Of a stretch of DNA of 64,000 nucleotides, positions 51,941-60,365 are shown piece by piece. Under the pieces are notes generated by a model. The model worked only from the letters and a program-made list of their open reading frames with translations. It was not told the DNA's origin and did not search any database. The position numbers and the translations under genes were made by a program. Source of the DNA: Thermoplasmata archaeon. Lineage in GTDB: Archaea > Thermoplasmatota > Thermoplasmata > Methanomassiliicoccales > Methanomethylophilaceae. The stretch covers positions 1 through 64,000 of the forward strand of contig SUTA01000004.1 in the NCBI GenBank assembly GCA_015063135.1, in the 5' to 3' direction. The first letter of the stretch is position 1, and each line of letters starts with the position of its first letter.

Positions 51941-51956
51941 GCATCTCCACTTTCGG
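51888..51956 (+). repeat. three copies of CCACTTTCGG
   Basis: The 10-mer occurs at 51888-51897, 51899-51908 and 51947-51956. The first two lie in the last arcS codons and the third after its stop. No known repeat family is recognised. Confidence 0.6.
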
Positions 51957-51969
51957 GGACCTCCCCCTC

Positions 51970-51982
51970 TTAGCTTTAAATA
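51970..51982 (+). promoter_or_regulatory. orphan TATA-like element
   Basis: TTAGCTTTAAATA stands before about 85 bp with no recognisable plus-strand gene, then the end of the minus-strand DUF368 gene. It could drive a small or antisense RNA starting near 52005. This is only suggestive. Confidence 0.25.
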
Positions 51983-52068
51983 CCCTGCCCGCGTCGTAGG
52001 AATTGAAGGCAAAAGTGCAATCCCCACAGCATGAGTCTTCCACGGCGGGGGAACATATCCATCCTATC

Positions 52069-52980
52069 CTATCCATCCTCCTCCGCCGTTTTTCCATTCT
52101 CTCCCGACGGGGCACTCCCTCGGATAATCGGAACGGATGCTCGGAGATCGGGATCGGAAGCGTACATCCTGGCGACCCTGTTCAACGCGAATCCCAGGAC
52201 GATGCCCGCTACGATGCAGATTATGACGGGGACGGCCATATCGCCCTCGAACCCATCTATCCCCCTGTAGAGGACATCCACGACGGATCCCGCAGTCAGA
52301 CCGAGAATGGTGCAGTACGTGGATTTGCGATGGTTCGTCAGGGCGTAATCGATGCCCTTAGAGAGGACGAACACGCTGAACAGCAAGCCCAGCCCGATCG
52401 GGACGAGCATCCCGAGATCGAAGCTGTTGAACGCATCCAGGAACTTGTCGAACAGGCCCAGAGCCAGGAGCACGGTGGACCCGCTGATGCCGGGCGCGAT
52501 CTTGGACAGCCCGAAGATCACTCCGACTACGAACATTATTGCGAATCCCAGGGCGCCATCGGCCTCGAACTCCTCGCCGTCGCCGAGCAGCATGAAGACC
52601 ATGATGATGGCGAATCCGACGATGAACGCGACGACGTTCATGGGGGTGGTGGGGGTCCCGTCGGAGCCCATCCTGACGATGTCGGGCACCTGGATCACGA
52701 TGAGCGCCGCGAAGAAGAAGAACATCGGGATCTCCCAGTTCTCGATCAGGAAATCCAGGCCGAACGATGCGGCGATGAACCCTATCACGATTCCGATGAG
52801 CAGGAGGAGCACGAACCTGAGGTCCTTCAGGAGCTTCTCCCTCACATGCGCCACATCGGCGATCAGACGGTCGTACAGCCCGAAGATGACGAGGACCGTA
52901 GCGCCGCTGGCCCCGGGGAGCATCGACACTACGCCGGTGATGATACCCGCTACGACGTCCTTCAGGTCCCTGACCGCCAT
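52069..52980 (-). CDS. DUF368 (PopT-like) polyprenyl-phosphate transporter
   Basis: A 303-residue membrane protein with eight or more helices. Two DUF368 repeats carry the paired motifs GVVSMLPGASGATVLVIFGLYDRLI near residue 17 and SKIAPGISGSTVLLALGLFDKFL near 155. Bacterial members recycle undecaprenyl phosphate across the membrane. In an archaeon the likely cargo would be dolichyl phosphate for glycosylation, by inference. It is divergent from the PUA gene. Confidence 0.88.
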   Translation of the reverse strand: MAVRDLKDVVAGIITGVVSMLPGASGATVLVIFGLYDRLIADVAHVREKLLKDLRFVLLLLIGIVIGFIAASFGLDFLIENWEIPMFFFFAALIVIQVPDIVRMGSDGTPTTPMNVVAFIVGFAIIMVFMLLGDGEEFEADGALGFAIMFVVGVIFGLSKIAPGISGSTVLLALGLFDKFLDAFNSFDLGMLVPIGLGLLFSVFVLSKGIDYALTNHRKSTYCTILGLTAGSVVDVLYRGIDGFEGDMAVPVIICIVAGIVLGFALNRVARMYASDPDLRASVPIIRGSAPSGENGKTAEEDG

Positions 52981-53065
52981 GCGACCCGCTAGGTCGATAG
53001 ATTATAAGCAATTTCCCATGGATTGGCGATACTATGATAACCCAGATTACCGTTTTACGACCCAT

Positions 53066-53563
53066 ATGGCAGACATAATGATCCGCAAGAGGAAGAGGAT
53101 GAGGTCGAAGGAGGTCAAGGCCCTGGCATCCGAGCTGGAGGCCGCCCTCGGCATACCCGTGTTCGACGAGGACGATGCCGTGGACATGGCCGAGAGCTCG
53201 GACTTCAACGTCATCTTCGTCGGCCCCGACATCCTGGGCATCGTGTACGACGGCAAGGCCTTCCTCACCGTGAGGGGCATCCTGAAGTACAGGCCCGAGA
53301 AAAGGGCCGTCACCGTGGACATGGGCGCCGTCCCGTTCGTCATCAACGGCGCCGACATCATGGGTCCCGGGATCACCGATGCCGACCCGGACATCCAGGA
53401 AGGCGACCTCGTCTGGATCCGCGACGTCAAGAACGGCCAGCCCCTCGCCATCGGCAAGGCGCTCAGGTCCGGAGAGGCCCTGGCGTCCAAGCAGCCGGGC
53501 AAGGCGATCAAGAGCATCCACTTCGTGGGCGACAAGCTCTGGAAGACCGGTGAGCGATCATGA
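53066..53563 (+). CDS. PUA-domain RNA-binding protein
   Basis: A 165-residue archaeal pre-PUA plus PUA protein related to MCT-1/Tma20-type translation factors. The N-terminal IRKRKRMRSKEVKALASELE starts the pre-PUA part. The PUA fold is VDMGAVPFVINGADIMGPGITDADPDI followed by GDLVWIRDVKNGQPLAIGKAL. I chose the ATG at 53066, which fits the basic N-terminus of the family and TATA-like ATTATAAG at about 53001-53008. An in-frame ATG at 53018 is possible. It overlaps the HD gene by ATGA. Confidence 0.85.
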   Translation: MADIMIRKRKRMRSKEVKALASELEAALGIPVFDEDDAVDMAESSDFNVIFVGPDILGIVYDGKAFLTVRGILKYRPEKRAVTVDMGAVPFVINGADIMGPGITDADPDIQEGDLVWIRDVKNGQPLAIGKALRSGEALASKQPGKAIKSIHFVGDKLWKTGERS

Positions 53564-54855
53564 AGGTCGTCCACGACCCCATACACGGCAGCATCCCCAT
53601 AGGCGGGGTGTTCCAGGACGTCGCGGACCGCCACGAGATGCAGCGCCTCAGGTACGTCAGGCAGCTCGGCATGGGCTTCCTGGTTTTCCCCGGCGCGAAC
53701 CACACCCGCTTCGAGCATTCGCTCGGGGTGTACCACCTGGCGGGCAGGATGGCGGACGCCATCGACCTGTCCAAGGAGGATTCCGACCTCGTCAGGATGG
53801 CTGGCCTGCTGCACGACATGTGCCACTCCCCCTTCTCCCACACCCTGGAGAAGACCACCGAGAAGGCCACCGGGATGGACCACATGGAGCTCGCCAGGGC
53901 CATCGTCACCGGGAAGGCCAGGAACCATCTGCCATCCTACGGCGACCTCTTCGACGGCGTCGGGACCATCGGCGAGATGGTCTCAGCCGAGGGGATCGAC
54001 CCCGAGGAGGTCTGCGACCTCATAGCCTTCCACGAATCCAGGTCCGAGAACCTGGACGGGTTCACCGGCGGGCAGACCTGGTTCAGGTCCAGGGACTACG
54101 CCCACCAGATCATCCACGGCCCGGTCGACGCCGACCAGATGGACTACCTGATGAGGGACGCCCACTACACCGGCATGACCCACGGCGACATCGACTGCGA
54201 GAGGCTCATCAACACCATGGCCGTGCACAACGACCGCATCGTCATCAACCGCGGCGGGATCACGGCGGCGGAGGGGCTGATGGTCTCCAGGTCCCTGATG
54301 TACACCTCCGTGTACTTCCACGAGACCGTGAAGATAGCCGAGAGGATGCTGGTCAAGGCCGTGGAGGACTCCGGGGTCGACCTCTCGTCGCTGTACCTGT
54401 GGAACGACTCCGACCTCATGCAGGCGCTGCTGTCCACGGATGGGCGCGCCGCCGGGACCGCCAGGAGGCTCCTCTCCAGGAACCTCTACAAGAAGGCGGC
54501 CATAGTCTACGCCGAGGAGACCACGGAGGACATCGCGTCCGTATTGGTCCAGTACTCCGGCTCTGCAGGGAGGGCGAGGCTGGAGCAGGAGGTCGCGGAC
54601 GCCGCCGGCGTGGACGTCTACGACGTTGCCGCGGAGGTGACGCCGAAATCCAACCTGCAGTCGCTTGCGAAGGTCGGCAAGACCGACGTGGCGATACTCG
54701 ACTCCGAGGGGAGGGTCAAGCCGCTGACCAGGATCTCCCCGATAGCGAAATCGCTGCAGTCCAGGGACACCTACGGCTGGTCCGTGATGGTGGCGTCGCC
54801 CAAGGACAAGCGCGAGGCCGTCTCCAAGGCCGCCAGGAAGGTCCTCGGCCTTTGA
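53560..54855 (+). CDS. HD-domain phosphohydrolase
   Basis: A 431-residue soluble HD hydrolase of the dGTPase/SAMHD1-like group. VVHDPIHGSIPI is at the start, RFEHSLGVYHLAGRM near residue 47 (first histidine), LLHDMCHSPFSHTLE near 83 with the HD pair, and IIHGPVDADQMDYLMRDAHY near 184 carries the last aspartate. The C-terminal half is helical. It may cleave nucleotide triphosphates or related phosphoesters. Its TGA overlaps the RtcB coding end, so the natural end of one or both genes may be missing. Confidence 0.85.
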   Translation: MKVVHDPIHGSIPIGGVFQDVADRHEMQRLRYVRQLGMGFLVFPGANHTRFEHSLGVYHLAGRMADAIDLSKEDSDLVRMAGLLHDMCHSPFSHTLEKTTEKATGMDHMELARAIVTGKARNHLPSYGDLFDGVGTIGEMVSAEGIDPEEVCDLIAFHESRSENLDGFTGGQTWFRSRDYAHQIIHGPVDADQMDYLMRDAHYTGMTHGDIDCERLINTMAVHNDRIVINRGGITAAEGLMVSRSLMYTSVYFHETVKIAERMLVKAVEDSGVDLSSLYLWNDSDLMQALLSTDGRAAGTARRLLSRNLYKKAAIVYAEETTEDIASVLVQYSGSAGRARLEQEVADAAGVDVYDVAAEVTPKSNLQSLAKVGKTDVAILDSEGRVKPLTRISPIAKSLQSRDTYGWSVMVASPKDKREAVSKAARKVLGL

Positions 54856-56296
54856 TCACGCCGATGGGCGTGAGCTTGGCGACCTTCGCGGTCAGGCCCG
54901 CGTCGCATACGACCCTGATGACCTCGTCCACGTCCTTGTACGCCTGGGGGGCCTCCTCGCAGACGCCCTCTTCCGATCCGTTCCTGAGGTAGATGTCCTT
55001 CTCGGCCATCTCCCTCTTGACCTGGTCCGCGGACAGGCTGCCTATGGCGGCCTTCCTGGACATCTGCCTGCCCGCTCCGTGGCAGGAGGACCCGAACGTC
55101 TGCTCCATCGATCCCCTGCGGCCTGCCAGGACGTACGTCCCGACGCTCATGTCGCCGGGGATGATGACGGGCTGCCCGAAGTCCCTGTACTTCATGGCGA
55201 TCTCGCTGCGGCCAGGCGCGAACGCCCTGGTGGCGCCCTTCCTGTGGACCAGGACATCCTCATAGTGCCTGTCGATGTCGTGGCGCTCCTTCTTCGCGAT
55301 GTTGTGGGCCACGTCGTAGACGACGTCCATCCCCATGGACTCGGCGGAATCGCCGAGGACCTTCTCGAAGGACTCCCTACACCAGTGGGTGATCATCTGC
55401 CTGTTGGCCCAGGCATAATTGGCGCCGCAGCACATGGCGCGGTAGTACCTGTCGCCCAGGTCGGAATCCAGCGGGGCGCATGCCAGCTGCCTGTCGGGCA
55501 GCGGGATGGAATTGGTCCTGATGTAGCGCTCCATCTCCTGGAGGTAGTCGGTGGCTATCTGATGGCCGCATCCGCGGGAACCGCAGTGGACCGTGATGGT
55601 GATGGTTCCCTCCTTGAGCCCGTATGCCTTCGCGGTGGCCTCGTCGAAGACGTTCTCCACCAGGTCCAGCTCCAGGAAGTGATTGCCTGATCCAAGCGAT
55701 CCCAGCTGGGGCAGCCCCCTCTTGCGGGCCTTGTCGCTGACGGCGGAGATGTCCGCGTCCATCATGTGGCCGCGCTCCTCGGTGACCTCCAGGTCCCTCT
55801 CCCATCCGTAGCCGTTCTCGACCGCCCACTCGGAGCCGTTGGCCAGGATGTCGTCGAGCTCCTTGTACCCCACCTGGGTGAGGCCCTTGGACCCGAGGCC
55901 GGACGGGACGTTCTTGTACAGCTCGTCGACCAGGGCCTGCTTCAGCCCGCCGATGTCGTCGAGTGTGAGATCGGTCTTTATGAGACGGACGCCGCAGTTG
56001 ATGTCGAAGCCTATCCCTCCGGGGGAGATGCATCCGGAATCCGCATCCACGGCGGCCACTCCGCCTATCGGGAACCCGTATCCCCAGTGGATGTCGGGCA
56101 TGGCCATCGAGCTCCCGACGATCCCCGGGATGCATGCGACGTTCGCCGCCTGCATGGGGGCATTGTCGGCGCGTATCTGCGAGAGCATGGCCTCGCTGGC
56201 GAAGATGACTGCATTAGTCCTCATCCCCTTGGATTCGTCCTTCGGGATCTCCCACCTGTTGTCGTCGATCCTCCTGAGCTGACCTTCGTATGCCAT
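54848..56296 (-). CDS. rtcB: tRNA-splicing ligase RtcB, stop codon missing
   Basis: A GTP- and manganese-dependent RNA ligase that seals 2',3'-cyclic phosphate ends in tRNA splicing and RNA repair. About 483 residues. Conserved motifs are MPDIHWGYGFPIGGVAA, ISPGGIGFDINCGVRL with the metal cysteine near residue 100, LGSGNHFLEL near 203, VHCGSRGCGHQI near 235, GSSCHGAGRQMSR with the guanylylated histidine near 404, and VVCDAGL. RtcB proteins end at GVIKG. Here GVIKG is followed by about 44 codons of sequence antisense to the HD gene, so the stop codon is absent at its proper place. It converges on the HD gene. Confidence 0.93.
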
Positions 56297-56399
56297 GACT
56301 GCCCTCGCTCCCTGTTATATGTACGAGGATAAAGAACAGTCGGTGCAGGAACAGGGGTGCCGAGAGCCCGACGGTTCTGGCCGCCCGGACCGGCTAGAT

Positions 56400-56487
56400 G
56401 TATCTCCAGTATTATTTATCATCAAATTACAACTAATTTAGTAACACTTTCAGATAATTTTTTATTAACAATCCCTATGTCGGCACG
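56400..56487 (+). promoter_or_regulatory. AT-rich promoter region of the F430 operon
   Basis: This 88-bp stretch is far richer in AT than its surroundings. A TATA-like AATTTTTTATTA at 56456-56467 lies 20-32 bp before the cfbC ATG, which predicts a leaderless transcript. A second element, GTATTATTTATC, is at 56409-56420. No clear operator palindrome is seen. Confidence 0.5.
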
Positions 56488-57282
56488 ATGCGCAGGATCG
56501 CGATTTACGGCAAGGGAGGAATCGGTAAATCCACCACCGCCTCCAACATCTCCGACGCCCTGGCGGAATCCGGGCTCAGGGTCATGCAGATAGGATGCGA
56601 CCCCAAAGCGGACTCCACCAGCAACCTCACCGGAACCTCACGCAGGACCGTGCTGGACACCCTCAGAGAGGGACCTGTCAGCAGCCTAGACGACGTGGTC
56701 TCCGAGGGGAGCCACGGAGTGCTGTGCGTCGAATGCGGCGGCCCGAGGCCAGGCACTGGATGCGCTGGAAGGGGCATCATCGCCGCCTTCCAGGAGCTGG
56801 AGAGGCTCGACGCCGTTTCCGTGTACAAGCCGGACGTGATCATCTACGACGTCCTGGGCGATGTCGTGTGCGGGGGCTTCGCCATGCCCATCCGCAACGG
56901 GTACGCCAGGGACGTGTTCGTGGTGACATCTGGAGAGAAGATGTCGCTCTACGCCGCAGGGAACATCGCGATAGCCGTCAACGACCTGAAGTCGGACGGC
57001 TACGCCAGGTTCGGCGGCCTCATACAGAACTCCAGGGGGGTGGCCGACGAGGATTCGCTCGTGGACAGGACCGCCGAGGACCTTGGATCGTCTGTCCTCT
57101 ACCGCCTGCCGAGGGACCCCGAGGTCCAGAGGTGCGAGGAGCGCGGCACCACCGTGGTGTCCGGCGCCCCCGAATCGGCGATGGCCGACCGCTACAGGGA
57201 GCTGGCCAGGAAACTTTTGGAGAAAACGTCGGACGCGTCCGGAGGGATCAGGATGGACGCCCCGCCGTGCGGATGTGATTGA
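56488..57282 (+). CDS. cfbC: Ni-sirohydrochlorin a,c-diamide reductive cyclase, Fe protein
   Basis: A 264-residue NifH/BchL-like ATPase that feeds electrons to CfbD during the six-electron reduction of Ni-sirohydrochlorin a,c-diamide in F430 synthesis. P-loop [15 protein letters not shown] is at residues 9-23, the switch CDPKADST near 37, and the [4Fe-4S] ligand cysteines are in [15 protein letters not shown] near 91 and [10 protein letters not shown] near 125. It ends in CGCD, with extra cysteines. It is the first gene of the operon and lies 1 bp before cfbA. Confidence 0.93.
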   Translation: MRRIAIYGKGGIGKSTTASNISDALAESGLRVMQIGCDPKADSTSNLTGTSRRTVLDTLREGPVSSLDDVVSEGSHGVLCVECGGPRPGTGCAGRGIIAAFQELERLDAVSVYKPDVIIYDVLGDVVCGGFAMPIRNGYARDVFVVTSGEKMSLYAAGNIAIAVNDLKSDGYARFGGLIQNSRGVADEDSLVDRTAEDLGSSVLYRLPRDPEVQRCEERGTTVVSGAPESAMADRYRELARKLLEKTSDASGGIRMDAPPCGCD

Positions 57283-57283
57283 C

Positions 57284-58153
57284 ATGAAGCAGGGAATACT
57301 GATAATGGGATACGGAACAAGGAAGGGGAACCTCGTGGAGGTCCTGGAGTCCACGGCCAGGAGGATAAGGGCCATGACGGATTACGAGGTGGCCGTCGGC
57401 TACTTCAGAGTCAGCTCGCCCACCATCAAGGAGGCCCTCGAGTCCCTGGTGGACAAGGGAGTCGAGAGGGTCGCCCTCGTGCCGTACTACGTCGCCGAGG
57501 GGAAGCTCACCCACTTCATGATGCCCGAGAAGATCGACATGCCCGGCTACGCGGAGTTCGCGGAGCTGGAGGTCAAAGGCAAGAAGATCATGGCCTACAA
57601 GGCCCAGGCGTTCAACTTCGACCCCGTGGTCACCGACATAATCTGTGACAAGATCTCCGCCATGGGCGGCACCAAGGACTCCGGGGTCATGGTGCTGGGC
57701 CACGGCACTCTGGACGAGTCCCTCATGAACAGGACCGTCATCCAGAGGAACGCCGAGAGGCTCTCCGCAAGGGGCTACAAGCACGTGGCCTACGCGTTCA
57801 ACGAATTCTGCGAGCCCTCCATCCACGATGCCATGAAGAAGCTGGCGGACGAGGGCGTGAAGGAGATCGTCTGCATCCCGCTGTTCATCGCCATGGGCCT
57901 GCACCTCGGCGACGAGATCCCCGAGCAGCTCGGCATCCCCTCCTACAGCGAGGGCGGCATGGTCGAGTTCGAGGGGAAGAAGATACAGATCAAGTACACC
58001 AGGCCCCTGGAGGACGACCCGCGCCTCACGGAGCTCGTCGTCAGGAAAGCGGTGGAGTTCCTGGAGCGATGGCCATGCGCGTTCTCATCGTGGATGCCAC
58101 CCACGGAGGGCAGGTACTGTCCCGCAGGTACATCGGTTCCGGGGACGAGGTGA
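57284..58153 (+). CDS. cfbA: sirohydrochlorin nickelochelatase, double-length form
   Basis: The F430-pathway chelatase that inserts nickel into sirohydrochlorin. Archaeal CfbA/CbiX-S is normally about 125-145 residues. This one has two CbiX domains (about 265 residues). The N-terminal unit reads ILIMGYGTRKGN and VPYYVAEGKLTHF, with tyrosine where the first catalytic histidine of GHG should be. The C-terminal unit keeps it: VMVLGHGTLDES near residue 139 and FIAMGLHLGDEIPEQLG near 209. Catalysis therefore probably resides in the second half. Coding should end near EFLER (about 58073), but the frame overlaps cfbE by 85 bp. Confidence 0.85.
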   Translation: MKQGILIMGYGTRKGNLVEVLESTARRIRAMTDYEVAVGYFRVSSPTIKEALESLVDKGVERVALVPYYVAEGKLTHFMMPEKIDMPGYAEFAELEVKGKKIMAYKAQAFNFDPVVTDIICDKISAMGGTKDSGVMVLGHGTLDESLMNRTVIQRNAERLSARGYKHVAYAFNEFCEPSIHDAMKKLADEGVKEIVCIPLFIAMGLHLGDEIPEQLGIPSYSEGGMVEFEGKKIQIKYTRPLEDDPRLTELVVRKAVEFLERWPCAFSSWMPPTEGRYCPAGTSVPGTR

Positions 58154-59286
58154 CCCTCGCCGACGTGTACAGGATCGCGACCCCCGAGCTGAGGCGGGAG
58201 ATGGAATCCATCGGCGTGAAGTTCGTCATCGGGACCCCCGAGGGTGACTTCGACCTGGTCACCATGCCCTGCCACTGCCCCGACGTCTTCCTGGAGAAGT
58301 GCACCTACAAGGACAGGGTCTGGTTCTCCGACTCCGTCAACCGCTTCATGGACGACCCCCGGAAGAGGATCGAGATCACCGGCGTGAAGGGGAAGACAAG
58401 CACATGCTACATCCTCGCCCACATCCTCGACTCCTGCGGCATGACAGTGCATCTGGCCACGTCCAGGGGGGCGGGACCGTTCGTTAACGGCGAGCACCGC
58501 ATCAAGGAGTGGAGGAGCATCGCCCCGCCGTACCTCCTGGATCAGGAGCCCGGCGACTACGACATCATGATCAACGAGGTCTCCCTGGGCGGATCCGGGA
58601 GGGCCTACATCGCCTGCATCACTAACCTCCTGGAGGACTACGGCATAGCCAAGAAGACCAGGAAGGCGAGGGATGCGAAGAAGGCCGTGCTCTGCGACAA
58701 CGTCAACATAGTGCAGCCCGACGAGGTCCCCATCTGGGAGGCCTACGGGAAGCCCATCACCCCCAACCCCTGCAGCGTCACCGCCGTCGGCGAGCCCGAG
58801 TTCGGGAAGAGCCTGAGGGTGCGCGTGGAATACGACGGGCCTCACGAGATCGACCTCGACCCCGGGTACCTGTCCCTGCAATACCTGCAGGCCATGGCCA
58901 CCGCCTGCGGCATCGCCCACGAGATGGGCATCCCATGCGACAAGGTCCTTCGCGCGCTGGAGACGTTCAAGGGCGTCCCCGGGCGCGGGGAGATCCGCAG
59001 CGAGGACGGGGTCAGGTACATCATCGAGAGGAACCCCGGGATATCCCACATGTCCGTGGAATGGACGCTGACCTGCCTCGGCAGGATGCACACCCTCGAC
59101 AGGGCCGTCCTGATCATCGACCCCGTGTCCAAGAAGGTCTGCGACAAACTCGACAGGGACCTCATCGCCGAGGTCGCCGCGAAGCACGGCGTGGCCCTGA
59201 TAGTCACCCCCGGCGACGGCACCGAGCCGGACGTCCCGGAGGGCATGGGGACGGTCATCAGGATGACCAAGGAAGGATACCAATGA
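58069..59286 (+). CDS. cfbE: coenzyme F430 synthase, Mur ligase-like
   Basis: The last enzyme of F430 synthesis, which uses ATP to close the six-membered carbocyclic ring. A 405-residue Mur ligase-like fold. N-terminal VLIVDATHGGQVLSRRYI is family-specific. The ATP loop GVKGKTSTCYILAHIL is near residue 105, NEVSLGGSGRAYIACITNL near 172, and LETFKGVPGRGEIR near 303 matches the Mur C-terminal domain. It begins inside cfbA and overlaps cfbD by ATGA. Confidence 0.9.
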   Translation: MAMRVLIVDATHGGQVLSRRYIGSGDEVTLADVYRIATPELRREMESIGVKFVIGTPEGDFDLVTMPCHCPDVFLEKCTYKDRVWFSDSVNRFMDDPRKRIEITGVKGKTSTCYILAHILDSCGMTVHLATSRGAGPFVNGEHRIKEWRSIAPPYLLDQEPGDYDIMINEVSLGGSGRAYIACITNLLEDYGIAKKTRKARDAKKAVLCDNVNIVQPDEVPIWEAYGKPITPNPCSVTAVGEPEFGKSLRVRVEYDGPHEIDLDPGYLSLQYLQAMATACGIAHEMGIPCDKVLRALETFKGVPGRGEIRSEDGVRYIIERNPGISHMSVEWTLTCLGRMHTLDRAVLIIDPVSKKVCDKLDRDLIAEVAAKHGVALIVTPGDGTEPDVPEGMGTVIRMTKEGYQ

Positions 59287-60365
59287 GCGCCATCATCCAT
59301 CCCCGCCCGAATCCGATCGTCGCCGCGATGTACACCGCCAGGGACATGGATGTCGACGTCATAGTCATCCATGGGCCCGCGGGATGCTCCTTCATGGCCT
59401 CGAGGCCGCTGGAGAACGCGGGCGTGCACGTCGTCACATCCGCCATGAAGGACAGGGACCTCATATTCGGCGGGGCGTCCCCGCTGGAGAACGCATTGAA
59501 GGAGGCGAGGGACAGGTTCCACCCCAAGGTCGTGGCGGTGGTCTCCACCTGCGCCAGCACGATCATCGGGGACGACGTCGACGCCATCATCAAGAGGGTG
59601 GACATGGGCGGTGCGAAGTGCTTCGCCATCGACGCCCACGGATGCATGGAGAACAACACCGACGGAGCTGTCAAGGCGCTCGAGGCGGGGGCGGATGCCG
59701 GGATCATCCCCAGGGAGGAGTACGTCAGGCAGACGTCGCTGCTCAAGGCGGCCACCGACCTCGAGAGGGCCAGGGGCATGGCCGGGAAGACCTACCTCAA
59801 GCCCGCGGTCAGCCCGACCAAGTACGCCGTCTGCAAGAGGATCATCGAGACCCTCTCCGCAGGCGGGAAGGTCTCCGTCGCCATGATCGCCAAGAAGGAG
59901 CTCGCCTACCGCTTCGCCGACATGTTCCTGGCGGTCGACGAGGCCCGCAGGAGGTACGGCGGCGAGGTCAGGTACATCGCCAACATGGACCCGGGCCTGG
60001 GGCTCCCGAGGATAAGGCGCTACGTCGCCGAGATCGACAGGGACCTGGAGGCCGGCGGCGTCAGGATACACGACGTAATCGGCGGTCTCGACGAGTACGC
60101 CATCGTGGGCGACAGAATGAGGGAGAGGATCGATTCCTTCGCTCCCGACCTCAGGATCTTCATGGGGATCTGCCACTCCTATCCCGACATCAGGGAGGGC
60201 GACATACTGATCACCGACCAGCCGAGGGAGCTGGCCAACTACCTGAACCAGGGGCTGTCCGCCGTGGGGGAGATCTCCTCCCATAGCATGGTTATGGGCG
60301 CCACCGGCATCGTGCGCCTCGAGACCGCGGACACCCTCAGGGACATGATGGAGCGATCCCTATGA
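59283..60365 (+). CDS. cfbD: Ni-sirohydrochlorin a,c-diamide reductive cyclase, NifD-like subunit
   Basis: A 360-residue nitrogenase-component-1-like protein and substrate-binding partner of CfbC. It contains HPRPNPIVAAMYTARDM at the start, IHGPAGCSFMASRP near residue 30, VVSTCASTIIGDDVDAII near 86 and the HGCMENN segment near 118. The cysteines can ligate a [4Fe-4S] cluster. It is shorter than NifD and acts as a homodimer in characterised systems. It overlaps cfbE and cfbB by 4 bp each. Confidence 0.93.
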   Translation: MSAIIHPRPNPIVAAMYTARDMDVDVIVIHGPAGCSFMASRPLENAGVHVVTSAMKDRDLIFGGASPLENALKEARDRFHPKVVAVVSTCASTIIGDDVDAIIKRVDMGGAKCFAIDAHGCMENNTDGAVKALEAGADAGIIPREEYVRQTSLLKAATDLERARGMAGKTYLKPAVSPTKYAVCKRIIETLSAGGKVSVAMIAKKELAYRFADMFLAVDEARRRYGGEVRYIANMDPGLGLPRIRRYVAEIDRDLEAGGVRIHDVIGGLDEYAIVGDRMRERIDSFAPDLRIFMGICHSYPDIREGDILITDQPRELANYLNQGLSAVGEISSHSMVMGATGIVRLETADTLRDMMERSL

